Assembly (NCBI RefSeq): GCF_000337775.1
Contig: NZ_AOLQ01000015.1
Coordinates: 47,706 to 111,705, forward strand
Source: Haloarcula vallismortis ATCC 29715
GTDB taxonomy: Archaea > Halobacteriota > Halobacteria > Halobacteriales > Haloarculaceae
Reading direction: 5' to 3'
Length of the DNA: 64,000 nt
In this document: one piece after another, positions 19,371 to 28,593 of the stretch
How positions within the stretch are numbered: the first letter of the stretch is position 1
Layout of the letters: every line of letters starts with the position of its first letter
The notes under the pieces: generated by a model
Seen by the model: only the letters and a program-made list of their open reading frames with translations
The model's database searches: none
Told to the model about the DNA's origin: nothing
Made by a program: the position numbers and the translations under genes

Positions 19371-19384
19371 CCGGGGTTCAATAG

Positions 19385-19418
19385 TAAACAACCCAACTTA
19401 CCCCTACTTTGTTGTTTA
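19385..19418. promoter_or_regulatory. Inverted repeat TAAACAAC / GTTGTTTA before the zinc protein-gdhB pair
   Basis: TAAACAAC (19385-19392) is the reverse complement of GTTGTTTA (19411-19418), with 18 bases between. The right arm, read on as TTGTTTAAC, matches the palindrome core before the Bat-like gene. The region could be its binding site, or the arms could end the regulator transcript (stop at 19370). Confidence 0.4.
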
Positions 19419-19465
19419 ACCTCTGAATATTCCTTTGATGTCCTTCTATTCCTTAATCGAGTACC

Positions 19466-19482
19466 GGCGGTTAGAAACCGCC
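19466..19482 (+). promoter_or_regulatory. Short perfect hairpin just before the zinc-protein start
   Basis: GGCGGTT and AACCGCC pair perfectly around a three-base loop, ending 14 bases before ATG 19497. If it is in the transcript it could affect translation initiation of the small gene and the coupled gdh. Confidence 0.35.
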
Positions 19483-19496
19483 ACTCGTGAATACAC

Positions 19497-19640
19497 ATGA
19501 GAGATGTAGAGCAAGACCACGACGAGCAGACACCGTACGAGTGCTTTGCGTGTGGCACAGTCATCACTGCAGAGAGCCACCCGGAGAACTGTCAGGACTG
19601 TGGCGGCGAGATGCGTAACCGACTGACACCGCTGGAATAA
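19497..19640 (+). CDS. Small rubrerythrin-like zinc-ribbon protein, 47 residues
   Basis: The gene is easily missed because it has only 48 codons. The product carries two CxxC knuckles, YECFACG (about 14-20) and NCQDCGG (about 31-37), spaced 12 residues apart, forming a likely zinc ribbon of the small rubrerythrin-like type common in haloarchaea. It ends two bases before the ATG of the second glutamate dehydrogenase, so the two are almost surely cotranscribed and translationally coupled. Role unknown; binding to GDH or nucleic acid is possible. Conserved cysteines, haloarchaeal codon use and tight spacing support it as real. Confidence 0.82.
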   Translation: MRDVEQDHDEQTPYECFACGTVITAESHPENCQDCGGEMRNRLTPLE

Positions 19641-19642
19641 CC

Positions 19643-20938
19643 ATGGGACCGGAACTGAACTCCGCTTCTCCGTCGGAAGATTCTTCGACGCCGCCCGAGC
19701 CCGAATCAGCGCTCGAAACAGCCCGGTTGCAACTCCACCGGGCCGCAGACCACCTCGATATCGACCCGAACATCGTCGAACGACTCAGGCATCCACAAAA
19801 CGTTCACGAAGTCACCGTCCCGATTGAGCGGGACGACGGCACAGTCGACGTGTTCACTGGCTATCGAGCCCAACACAACAACGTCAGGGGGCCGTACAAA
19901 GGCGGGCTTCGGTATCACCCTGACGTGACGCGGGACGAATGTGTCGGCCTCGGGATCTGGATGACCTGGAAATGCGCGGTGATGGACCTCCCCTTCGGCG
20001 GCGCGAAAGGTGGTATCGCGGTCAATCCGAAAACGCTGAGCCGGGACGAGAAAGAACGGCTCACCCGCCGGTTCGCACAGGAACTCCGCGAGGTCATCGG
20101 TCCGAACCGTGATATTCCCGCCCCGGATATGGGAACGGACCCACAGACGATGGCGTGGCTGATGGACGCCTACTCCATGCAGGAAGGCGAGACGAGTCCG
20201 GGCGTCGTCACCGGTAAGCCGCCGGTCGTTGGCGGGAGCGAAGGGCGTGAAGACGCGCCCGGCCGAAGCGTCGCGATTATCACGCAACAGGTCTGTGAGT
20301 ACTACGACCAACCGCTGGCAGAGACCACGGTCGCCGTACAGGGCTACGGCAGCGTCGGCGCGAACGCGGCACGGTTGCTCGATGAGCAGGGCGCAACTGT
20401 CGTCGCGATTAGCGACGTGAACGGGGCCATGTACGACCCTACCGGAATCGATACCGCGACGGTCCCGTCACACGACGAGGAACCAGAGGCAGTCACGGAG
20501 TACGCTGACACCGTGATTTCCAACGACGAACTGCTGACGCTGGATGTTGATGTCCTCATCCCGGCCGCACTCGGGAACGTCATCACCGAGGCGAACGCGG
20601 ACGACATCGCCGCAGATTTCGTCGTCGAAGGTGCGAACGGTCCGACCACGTCCACCGCTGACTCGATTCTCGCCGAGCGAGATGTGGTAGTGATTCCGGA
20701 CATTCTGGCGAACGCCGGCGGCGTCACGGTGAGCTACTTCGAGTGGCTACAGGACATCAACCGTCGGTCGTGGTCACTCGAGCGAGTGAACGACGAACTC
20801 GACGCGGAGATGCGGGCGGCCTGGGACGCCGTTCAGACGGAGTTCGAAAAGCGTGATATCACATGGCGCGATGCGGCGTACATCGTTGCCCTGTCCCGTA
20901 TCGCGACGGCCCACGAAACACGCGGGCTCTGGCCGTAG
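19643..20938 (+). CDS. gdhB: Glutamate dehydrogenase (second copy)
   Basis: The protein has 431 residues. It keeps all family motifs: [44 protein letters not shown] and [15 protein letters not shown]. It has an acidic N-terminal extension ([19 protein letters not shown]) relative to the first copy and differs throughout, so the two are old paralogs and not a recent duplication. It probably has a different cofactor preference or direction (assimilation versus catabolism) from gdhA, as in other haloarchaea with several GDHs, but sequence does not say which. It is preceded by the 47-residue zinc protein with a two-base gap and is convergent with the kinase gene that stops at 21012. Confidence 0.95.
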   Translation: MGPELNSASPSEDSSTPPEPESALETARLQLHRAADHLDIDPNIVERLRHPQNVHEVTVPIERDDGTVDVFTGYRAQHNNVRGPYKGGLRYHPDVTRDECVGLGIWMTWKCAVMDLPFGGAKGGIAVNPKTLSRDEKERLTRRFAQELREVIGPNRDIPAPDMGTDPQTMAWLMDAYSMQEGETSPGVVTGKPPVVGGSEGREDAPGRSVAIITQQVCEYYDQPLAETTVAVQGYGSVGANAARLLDEQGATVVAISDVNGAMYDPTGIDTATVPSHDEEPEAVTEYADTVISNDELLTLDVDVLIPAALGNVITEANADDIAADFVVEGANGPTTSTADSILAERDVVVIPDILANAGGVTVSYFEWLQDINRRSWSLERVNDELDAEMRAAWDAVQTEFEKRDITWRDAAYIVALSRIATAHETRGLWP

Positions 20939-21011
20939 ACTGTCTCTATCGGCTCCATCACGGATTCCGGCACTGTCCGTCGATGCTGGGAAACCGCAAC
21001 TACCGTGACGC

Positions 21012-24000
21012 TCAGTAGCAGAACTCGAACCGTGCCCCACCAGCAGCACCTGCCGTCACACGGATGGTCCAGCCGTGTGCTTTAGCGATGTCTTCCACTA
21101 TCGAGAGTCCGAAGCCAGTGCCACCGTTGGTAGATGTGACGCCGTGTTCGAGTACTTCGTCACGTTTTGCCGGCGGAATCCCCTCGCCGTCGTCCGCGAC
21201 GTAGAACCCGTCACCGTCCTCTAGCTGCCCGACGGTTACTGTGACATCTTTCCCACCGTGTTCAATCGCGTTTCTGAAGAGGTTCTCGAACAGTTGTGTC
21301 AAGCGGCTGGCGTCACCGGCCACTGTCGGGACTGTATCGGCAACCGTCAGCGTTGCGTCGGCCGTGTCGACGTAACCCCACGCCTCTGTTGTCATGGTCT
21401 TGAGGTCGATCTGTTTCGTCTCCGTGACCGTGCTCTCGCCACGCGCCAGCGTGAGGAGGTCGTCGATCAACCGCTCCATGCGGTCGTGTGCCGACTCGAT
21501 ACGGTCTATGTGAGTAAGATCGCCGGTCTCCTCGACGATGTCGAGAAACCCGATAGCGATAGACAGCGGATTCCGGAGGTCATGGGCGACGACACTGGAA
21601 AACTCATCGAGTCGCTCGTTCTGTCGCTGTAGTTCTGTTTCCCGGCTTGCCCGCGTGAACGCCGCTTTGACAGTCGAACCTAGTATCCGGAACAGGTCCA
21701 TGTCTGCCTCAGAGAAGGTCTGGTCCTGCGGTGCGCCGACGCCCATGAGTCCAAACTCGCCTAAGGGCACGAACAGGCCACTTTTGAGTTCCGTGCCTCC
21801 CGCATCAAGCGACGCTTCAGACTGGAGGTCGTCGTACTGACGTAGCTCCGACGCCTCGAACGCTTCCCACGCCAGCGTCTCGCCGGCTTCCAAACGTGGC
21901 AGCTCATCGAGTAGCTCTCTCGTGGCTGCACTCGCTGACAGTGGGACGAGTTCGTCGGTCTGGTCGGCGTACTCCCAGATTCCGGTGAGCTCGAATCCGA
22001 GAATATCGCCAGCAGCCTCGACGGCGATGTCCCCGATTTCGTCGCTCGATTGCGCAGCACTGAGCCGCCGTGCAGTCGCTTGCAGTGAGCGGAGCTTCGA
22101 CTCCAACTTCTTTTGCTCAGTGATGTCCTCTAGCACGGCCAGTACGCTCGTTATCTCACCGTCCGGAGCAGTGATTGGGGTGACCGACAGGAGCAGATCC
22201 AGCTTCTCGCCGTCTTTCCGTTCCCGGCGTACCTCTTTGCCGCGAATCGGCTTACCGCTCAGTGCGCGGTCCCGGTGGGACGCGAACTCAGACTGTCGCT
22301 CGTCTGGGATTATCGGATTGGGTTCGCCAAGCACCTCTTCGCGCGACCAGCCGAACATGTTTTCCGCCCCGTCGTTCCAGCGGACGACGGTCCCGTCAGT
22401 GTCGATTTCCATGACAGTGAGCGGCGTCGCTTCGATGAGCGATTCCAGCCGCTGGTTCGTCGTCTCGAGTTTGCGTTCCCGCTTGACCTGCTCGGTCACG
22501 TTGCGAGCAATGCCGACGACTCGGACGATCTCGTCGCCGAGGATGACCGGCGCGAGGCTCGTGTCCCAGAACCGTGCGTCGGGAGCGATGTCCAACTCTT
22601 CCTGATACGAGATTGGCTCACGCTGTTCGACACAGCGCGTGTAGTTCGCCGCGAGCTCGGCACCGCGGTCGTCACCGAAGACCTCCCGTGGCGTCTGGCC
22701 CCGGACTTCGTCGGTCGTGAGCCCTGTCTGTAACTCATACCCGGGGCTGAGTCGGGCAAACTCGAACGATGGCTCGTCACCGGCCGTCTCAACATCGAGC
22801 ATGAAGATGGCGTCCCCGGAGGTGTTGAGCAGTGCCTCGTACTCCTGGGCAAGTTCTCGGTGTGCTCGCTCCTCGGCTTTTCGCTCCGTGATATCCTGAA
22901 ACACGCCCCGAAGCACAGGCTCGTCGTCTTGCGTGCCATCGATGCGCTCGCCCCACGCCCGCACATCGCGTATCTCGCCGTCAGTCCGAACGATACGGAG
23001 GTCGAGATCGTACGGTTCTCGGTCTTCGATTGCCCGCTCGACGGCCCCCGTAATCGTCTCTCTGTCGTCGGGATGGTAGAACTCGACTGCGTCACCGAGA
23101 ACCGGGTCGTACTCGTCGCCAACGCCGTGAATCCGGCGGACTCCATCGGACCAGTCGAGGTCGCCCGTCGACGGGAAGTACTCCCAGACACCGATGTCTG
23201 CGATGTCCTGCACTCGCTCGAACAGGAACTCCTGGCGTTGCAGGTCCGCCCGGTCTTGCCCCCGCGAGATTTCGGCGCTCACGAGCTCAGAGAGCAACTC
23301 GACGAAGGTTCGCTCAAGTTTCCCGAAGGGGGCGACTCGCGTTGTGGGACTGGAAAAATTGACCGTTCCGTACCGCTCCCCGTTGACGACGAGTGGGACG
23401 CCGATATACGATTCTAACTCGAACTCACGGTACGCGGGGTGTGTCTCTCTCCCATCAGTGACTGCATCTGCGAACGAACAGACTGCATCTGTGCCCACGA
23501 CTTCTTCGCAGTACGTCGATTCGAGTGCGAACTGATCCCCGGATTCGATTTCGGAATCCGGTGCGTGCACTGATTTGACTGTGTACGAATTGCCCTGAAT
23601 ACGCGAGACGATACCGATATCGAGGCCGAGCGTTTGACACCCTAATTCAAGAAGCTCGCGAAGGCGTGTCTCGGCCGAGGCATCACTCCGTGCCATAATG
23701 GTCTGGAGTTCTCGAAGCGCGTCGCGCTCCCGTTCCAACTGTCGCTTGGCCTCAGTTTGCTCTGTGATGTCTCGGGCAACGACCAGCACCTGCTGTGTCT
23801 TTTGGCTACGGAACGGTGTAATGCGGACGTCAAATGTCCGTCTATCGCCGTCAGCCGTGATATCGAGTTGCAGGTCCGCGTCGTACAACCCGGTAACGCC
23901 TCCGTCGCTCTCTATCTCGTTGAACGTTGAGTCGACTGCCTCTGTGAACCGCTCTTTGTCGGCTGCGCTTATGCGGTCTCCCACGACCGCTTTCAGCCGT

Positions 24001-24911
24001 TTTCCCGTGAGCTGAGCCGTCCCTTCCTCGGAAATCAGCCGCTTCGACGCCGCGTTCGCAAATTCGATTGTCCCCTCATCGTTGAGGACGAACACGACGT
24101 CGTGGATGTTTTGGAGGATTGTCTCACTGCGTTCTAGCTCCAGTTCCCGCTCTCGTTCCGCCGTTGTCTCGCGTGAAAAGACGGTGAGACCGTCATTGTC
24201 CGGGAATGCCCGCACTTCGACCCAGTAATTAAACGGCTCTCCCAGGTGTTGCTCGAACGACACCGGTTCGCCGGTTTCCATCGCGGTCCGGTACTTGTCT
24301 TCGAGTTCTGTTCCGACTATCGAGGGGAACTCGTCCCAGATTGTGGCACCGACGATAGCGTCGGGGTCGCGGTCGACACGCCTGGCCATCTTCTCGTTTA
24401 TGTATTCAATTTGCCACTCGTCGTCGACGGCATATATCGCGTCAGTTGCGCGTTCGAGCGTCCGCTGGAAGCGGTCAGACAGCCGCTCGGCGACCACTTG
24501 CTTGCGGGCAGCTTCGACAAGTGTCCGGATGCGGCGCGCGAGTAACTCGAAGCTGTTCTGGCCCGTATTGATCGGGATGTAATCGGAGACACCCGCCTGT
24601 GTTGCTTCGCTCGCGATTCGCTCACTCCCCCGGCCGGTAAACAGGATCGTCGGTAGCTCGTACTGTTCGGCTTGGAGCCGATTCAGGAAGTCGATTCCCG
24701 TCCCGTCCGGCAGTGAGTACGAGGTGACCACACAGTCGACTGTTGAAGTCCCGAGCAACTCGAGTGCAGCTTCGACAGTCCCGACAGTTGTGACCTCAAA
24801 ATCTGACGAGATATTCGCGAGTTTCGTCTGCGCTAGCTCGGCAAAATCACCATCGTCGTTAATATATAGAACGTGAATGGCATCGGGAGTCCCACCACCT
24901 GTATATGACAT
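21012..24911 (-). CDS. Multi-PAS/GAF sensor histidine kinase with degenerate receiver
   Basis: The protein has 1299 residues from ATG 24911 (MSYTGGGTPDAIHV); a longer frame to 25025 adds non-family residues. Order: receiver (about 10-125), PAS, PAS, GAF (about 405-560), PAS, PAS, PAS (to about 940), GAF (about 950-1085), HisKA (about 1095-1150, FSSVVAHDLRNPLSIAIGF with the phospho-His) and HATPase (FENLFRNAIEHGG, DDGEGIPPAKRD, GGTGFGLSIVED). In the receiver, VDCVVTSYSLPDGTGIDFL has Ser where the phosphoacceptor Asp is expected. It is a soluble sensor kinase with no transmembrane segment. It is divergent from the second kinase with 232 bases between starts. Confidence 0.9.
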   Translation of the reverse strand: MSYTGGGTPDAIHVLYINDDGDFAELAQTKLANISSDFEVTTVGTVEAALELLGTSTVDCVVTSYSLPDGTGIDFLNRLQAEQYELPTILFTGRGSERIASEATQAGVSDYIPINTGQNSFELLARRIRTLVEAARKQVVAERLSDRFQRTLERATDAIYAVDDEWQIEYINEKMARRVDRDPDAIVGATIWDEFPSIVGTELEDKYRTAMETGEPVSFEQHLGEPFNYWVEVRAFPDNDGLTVFSRETTAERERELELERSETILQNIHDVVFVLNDEGTIEFANAASKRLISEEGTAQLTGKRLKAVVGDRISAADKERFTEAVDSTFNEIESDGGVTGLYDADLQLDITADGDRRTFDVRITPFRSQKTQQVLVVARDITEQTEAKRQLERERDALRELQTIMARSDASAETRLRELLELGCQTLGLDIGIVSRIQGNSYTVKSVHAPDSEIESGDQFALESTYCEEVVGTDAVCSFADAVTDGRETHPAYREFELESYIGVPLVVNGERYGTVNFSSPTTRVAPFGKLERTFVELLSELVSAEISRGQDRADLQRQEFLFERVQDIADIGVWEYFPSTGDLDWSDGVRRIHGVGDEYDPVLGDAVEFYHPDDRETITGAVERAIEDREPYDLDLRIVRTDGEIRDVRAWGERIDGTQDDEPVLRGVFQDITERKAEERAHRELAQEYEALLNTSGDAIFMLDVETAGDEPSFEFARLSPGYELQTGLTTDEVRGQTPREVFGDDRGAELAANYTRCVEQREPISYQEELDIAPDARFWDTSLAPVILGDEIVRVVGIARNVTEQVKRERKLETTNQRLESLIEATPLTVMEIDTDGTVVRWNDGAENMFGWSREEVLGEPNPIIPDERQSEFASHRDRALSGKPIRGKEVRRERKDGEKLDLLLSVTPITAPDGEITSVLAVLEDITEQKKLESKLRSLQATARRLSAAQSSDEIGDIAVEAAGDILGFELTGIWEYADQTDELVPLSASAATRELLDELPRLEAGETLAWEAFEASELRQYDDLQSEASLDAGGTELKSGLFVPLGEFGLMGVGAPQDQTFSEADMDLFRILGSTVKAAFTRASRETELQRQNERLDEFSSVVAHDLRNPLSIAIGFLDIVEETGDLTHIDRIESAHDRMERLIDDLLTLARGESTVTETKQIDLKTMTTEAWGYVDTADATLTVADTVPTVAGDASRLTQLFENLFRNAIEHGGKDVTVTVGQLEDGDGFYVADDGEGIPPAKRDEVLEHGVTSTNGGTGFGLSIVEDIAKAHGWTIRVTAGAAGGARFEFCY

Positions 24912-25143
24912 TACTCTACCTACGCCGCTCGCCTTTATCAAGTATATGTGCTGGTTCTTATCTGTGATACCCAGAAGCGGGAGTGGGCAACTTTCCGAAC
25001 GTACCGTGACCGGGTGTTGGTTCACTCAGCGACCATCTATTCGTCCTCTGCTATCGGTAAACCATGCCTCAGTGGTACCGGAGTATATAATCTGAGATTT
25101 GGGTCAGCAACTTTATCCTCCGGAGTTCGGTACAACCGATATT
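24912..25143. promoter_or_regulatory. Divergent promoter region of two kinases
   Basis: These 232 bases separate two divergently read sensor kinases and must hold both promoters. TATA-like stretches GAGTATATAA (25081-25090, plus) and AAGTATATGT (24940-24949) are visible. The right one sits too far from GTG 25144 for a leaderless transcript and suggests a short leader. Confidence 0.4.
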
Positions 25144-27099
25144 GTGCCAGAGAGGTCAAGTATTGCTGTGCTTCATGTTGATGATGAACCGGATTTCTTA
25201 GATGTGGCAACTGGAATACTGGAACAGCAATCCAGTAATCTCACCGTTATAACTGCAACAAGTGCCGCCGAAGCGCTTGACCGACTTGCGACAGCGTCTG
25301 TCGACTGTATTATCAGCGACTATCGGATGCCTGAGAAAGACGGTATCGAACTCCTCAAAGCTATCCGTGAAGAGCATCCCGACCTCCCGTTCATCCTCTT
25401 CACTGGGGCAGGGAGCGAAGCTGTCGCAAGCGACGCTATCGCCGCCGGTGCAACCGACTATCTCCGGAAAGGGCACGGAACGGACCGATACGAACTCCTC
25501 GCAAACCGTATCGAAAACGCTGTCGAGCAGTACCGTACCAATCAACGCGCCACTGAACTTGAGCGGATTCGCACGCTCGTCAGCAGCATCGACCAAGCAC
25601 TCATCCGAGCGAGTACGCTATCGGAGATCAAAACTCGCGTCTGTGAGATTATTAGCGACTCTGAGCCCTACCGTTTCGCATGGATCGGTGAGCGCGACTC
25701 TGACACAGACCGAATCGAGCCACAGGCCTGGGCCGGTGTCGAGGACGAGTATCTCGATACTATCGTTGTTACTGCGGACGACTCTCCGACTGGACAGGGT
25801 CCCGCAGGCACGGCGGTTCGAGAACGACGTGTCGCGACGTCGCAAAACATCCAAGATGACCCGGCGTTCGAGGTCTGGCGAGAGGACGCACTCGATCGTG
25901 GCTACCGAAGCAGTGCTGGGGTTCCGCTGGAGTACAATGGTACTCTGTATGGTGTTCTGTGTGTCTATTCGTCCCGTCCATTTGCCTTCGGTGAGGACGA
26001 ACAGGCGTTACTCGACGAACTCGGGGATAGCATCTCACACGCAATGCACTCGATAAAGATTCGGGACGAACTGCGTACAGAGCGGACATTTATCGACCAG
26101 GCACTCGATTCACTCGCCGACATATTCTACGTCCTCGATTCTGCGGGCAACATCCAGCGCTGTAACGAACAATTCGCAACCCTGGCCGGCTACACTGATG
26201 CCCAAATCACGAATCTCGACGCGGTCAGTCTGTTTCCGGAAGACGAACAGGACGCAGTCGCCGAAGCAATCGAGGAGGCGCTCTCAACGGGGCACTCGAC
26301 CATCGAAGTAGATTTCCTTACCGCGGAGGGGAAGCGCGCTCCCCACGAGTTCACCGCTGACCGATTAACCGATCAGGACGGTAACCTGAGAGGGATCGTC
26401 GGCACTGGTCGAAACATATCCGAACGCACAAGACGTGAACGAGAACTTCAGGATCAGAAAGAGCAACTGGAGCAGTTTGCCACAACTGTCAGTCACGACC
26501 TTCGGAACCCGCTAAACGTCATACAGGGCCGGCTTGATCTCATCCAGGCCGAACAGTCGAGTGACCATCTTGCTGTGATTGAGACTGCGACCGATCGGAT
26601 GGAACGCATCGTAGAGGACCTCCTCTGGCTCGCGCGGGAACAACAGGAAATCGGGTCACTGGAACCTGTTGCCATCGAAGCCGCCGCTGAGGCCGCGTGG
26701 AAGCTCGCCTCTGACCCCGCGGACGAGGCTGAACTGTACTGTGATTGCGGGGCCGATACCCAGCCACTGATAAAAGCTGATCCCGACCAACTCCGGCACC
26801 TGCTCGAAAATCTGTTCCGGAACACGATTGATCACGCGGGTCTAGACGTCACTGTCGTAGTCGGTGGGATTTTCGGCGACCGCAGCGGATTTTACATCGA
26901 AGACGACGGCCCTGGCATCCCCGACGAGGACCGCAAAAAGGTGTTTGAGGCTGGCTACTCGACCTCCGAATCAGGGACTGGTCTGGGACTCAACATCGTC
27001 AAACGCGTCGCTGACGCTCACGGCTGGGATATTCGCGCAACTGAGAGCTCGATAGGTGGAACACGATTTGAGATTACCGGCCTCGAAGTCGTGGACTAA
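25144..27099 (+). CDS. Receiver-GAF-PAS histidine kinase
   Basis: The protein has 651 residues, starting with GTG 25144 (VPERSSIAVLHVDDEPDFL); the upstream frame (TTG 25099) adds residues unlike the family. Order: intact receiver (about 8-120; acidic pair HVDDEP, phosphoacceptor Asp in IISDYRMPEKDGIEL, Lys in LRKGHG), GAF (about 155-310), PAS (about 330-435), HisKA (FATTVSHDLRNPLNVIQGR) and HATPase (LENLFRNTIDHAG, DDGPGIPDEDR, GTGLGLNIVKRV). This is a hybrid kinase with the receiver at the N-terminus. Of the three neighbouring receiver-bearing proteins, only this one keeps the Asp. Confidence 0.92.
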   Translation: MPERSSIAVLHVDDEPDFLDVATGILEQQSSNLTVITATSAAEALDRLATASVDCIISDYRMPEKDGIELLKAIREEHPDLPFILFTGAGSEAVASDAIAAGATDYLRKGHGTDRYELLANRIENAVEQYRTNQRATELERIRTLVSSIDQALIRASTLSEIKTRVCEIISDSEPYRFAWIGERDSDTDRIEPQAWAGVEDEYLDTIVVTADDSPTGQGPAGTAVRERRVATSQNIQDDPAFEVWREDALDRGYRSSAGVPLEYNGTLYGVLCVYSSRPFAFGEDEQALLDELGDSISHAMHSIKIRDELRTERTFIDQALDSLADIFYVLDSAGNIQRCNEQFATLAGYTDAQITNLDAVSLFPEDEQDAVAEAIEEALSTGHSTIEVDFLTAEGKRAPHEFTADRLTDQDGNLRGIVGTGRNISERTRRERELQDQKEQLEQFATTVSHDLRNPLNVIQGRLDLIQAEQSSDHLAVIETATDRMERIVEDLLWLAREQQEIGSLEPVAIEAAAEAAWKLASDPADEAELYCDCGADTQPLIKADPDQLRHLLENLFRNTIDHAGLDVTVVVGGIFGDRSGFYIEDDGPGIPDEDRKKVFEAGYSTSESGTGLGLNIVKRVADAHGWDIRATESSIGGTRFEITGLEVVD

Positions 27100-27676
27100 C
27101 TCACGAGTCAGCATCTGACCGTTTTGGGCAGGACGCCAGGGTCCCTGTGATATGGTGGGCTCGCCGCTACTGAGTTTCCTGCCGCGGCCGGGCTGGATAC
27201 GCCCCGAGTACGTGGCGAACGTTGTCGGCGTCCTCGCTACCGGGGCACGCCTACTCCACAGCGCAATCACTGAATCTGGCCCGACAGTCCCGGAAATTAT
27301 TTGCGGTGCTTACGACCACGGTGTCGACTGTTCGTTGGGTACGTGTGTGCGCGTCGACGGAAAAATGAGTGACGCTGAATGCTCCCCGACTATCTGCCGT
27401 GGCCTCTCTGTACGCCCCCTGGGACTCATGATCGGTGGGTTAGTTCCGTCACGGGGTTTACCGACAGGGTTTGTGACCCGCCCGTCCAAAACATTACAGG
27501 CCAGTAGCTACCGGTCGCTAACGGTGACTGTGATGATGATTTCCCGGCTGACGAGCAGGTGTGCGGTCATCACGGACTCCGATATCGCGAGTACGGAAGC
27601 TCAGTAACCACAGAGCTACTAAAATGGGATAAAACGTCACAGGTGTTATTTCTGATCAACTCCATTGCATATGATA

Positions 27677-27748
27677 GGGTTCTGGTCCCCGCGCCACCTC
27701 CCCCACTGCATCCGGCTAAGCTCATCAAGCGGCCCGGGTCCAGAACCC
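27677..27748. repeat. 72-base element bounded by GGGTTCTGG / CCAGAACCC, copy 1
   Basis: The outer nine bases pair perfectly, and after one mismatch three more C-G pairs follow. A second copy with the same ends but a different middle is at 28107-28182. The size is tRNA-like but there is no T-arm or anticodon arm, so it is not a tRNA. It could be a structured RNA, a small palindromic repeat or a recombination site. Confidence 0.5.
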
Positions 27749-28106
27749 GTTGTCGTGGATGACGACCCCGAATGGTGCGGTGTACACCCCCCGGCTGCCC
27801 ACCATTCCTTTGCTGGCGGAACGCGGATTTCCTTGTTATGTGACGAGACAGGACCACGCGCGTGAGAACTGAGTGACTTGCGGCCAAACCCACTGGCTGC
27901 GCGGGGTCCCCGCAAGCATCTTATCGATATCGGAGCTATGTGGCTTCTGAGCTGCGTCCAATCGTGCTTCTCCCACTCCACTGCAACGTACCAGTCGTTC
28001 TGTAATCAGTGGTGCCGTATGGCCCGGAGATGACAGGATTGCGCGGAACTGCTATGTGGTATGTGTTAACACAAATGGTATTACGACTGGCGTATTACTG
28101 GGATTC

Positions 28107-28182
28107 GGGTTCTGGCTCCCGTTTTGGGCTTCGTCACACTTTGAGCCCACTCGTTTCACCCCCTGCCTTGAGTCCAGAACCC
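28107..28182. repeat. 76-base element bounded by GGGTTCTGG / CCAGAACCC, copy 2
   Basis: It has the same nine-base ends as copy 1 at 27677, in the same orientation. The inner flanks are also partly alike (CTCCCG against TCCCCG), while the loop sequence differs. Conserved ends with a variable middle imply selection on, or mobility of, the ends. Confidence 0.5.
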
Positions 28183-28196
28183 GACCGTGCCACTGA

Positions 28197-28466
28197 CTAC
28201 AGTGGGTGGCACACACGGTGCCCACTGCCACCCGCCATCCGCTTCCCTGCCGGGGTGAATCCCTGTCTGGCCTTACTTGCGTCCGAAAGCGTGAAATTGC
28301 TGTTTCTGTCGTGGCCCCTACCTATGGCTAGTAACTGCTCGCAGAAGCGTGTACCAAGGCCAACCGTCTTTCTCAGTGCATCTCCGCAGTTCCAGTCGCG
28401 GTAGTTGACGCCGAAGTGGAACACAAGCACGTCGGGATCGATGTCGGGTAGTGCCTCGTAGTCGAT
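28197..28466 (-). pseudogene. Decayed fragment of an ABC transporter solute-binding protein
   Basis: On the minus strand, 28466 down to about 28389 reads IDYEALPDIDPDVLVFHFGV followed by NYRDWN, which resembles the conserved core of haloarchaeal iron/cobalamin-type (BtuF-like) binding proteins. A TAG codon lies directly upstream in frame and there is no start. After the core, the frame runs on to 28197 without family features. It is probably a leftover of a deleted gene. Confidence 0.38.
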
Positions 28467-28593
28467 CTACATTCCGGACTGCCCTAAAAATCACATCAAC
28501 CCGGCTACGCGTACCGGGTAGTGGCTGCGGGGACGAGCAGGGAATCTCTAATCCGAGATGCTTTTGTGCCAGGAAGGGTTCCATTAGCGGGGT

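Larger units (their letters stand above)
27100..28593. other. Long gene-poor stretch with two hairpin elements and a gene remnant
   Basis: Almost 1.5 kb without a convincing complete gene. Frames on both strands are open in places, but their translations look like no family and lack haloarchaeal acidity. It contains two elements with identical ends (27677-27748 and 28107-28182) and a decayed solute-binding-protein piece near 28389-28466. The base composition is GC-rich, unlike the AT-rich flanks of the IS6 element. Confidence 0.55.

Noticed and set aside
27152..27607. Open frame of 151 codons after the second kinase
   Set aside because: The first ~40 residues look plausible, but the rest is rich in Ser/Arg/Thr without acidity, with no family match. 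The region appears to be a deletion scar.
27677..28182. Hairpin elements as tRNA genes
   Set aside because: Size fits, but there is no T-loop, D-loop or anticodon arm on either strand.
28009..28404. 131-codon plus-strand frame
   Set aside because: It is antisense to the recognisable binding-protein fragment and shows no family features.
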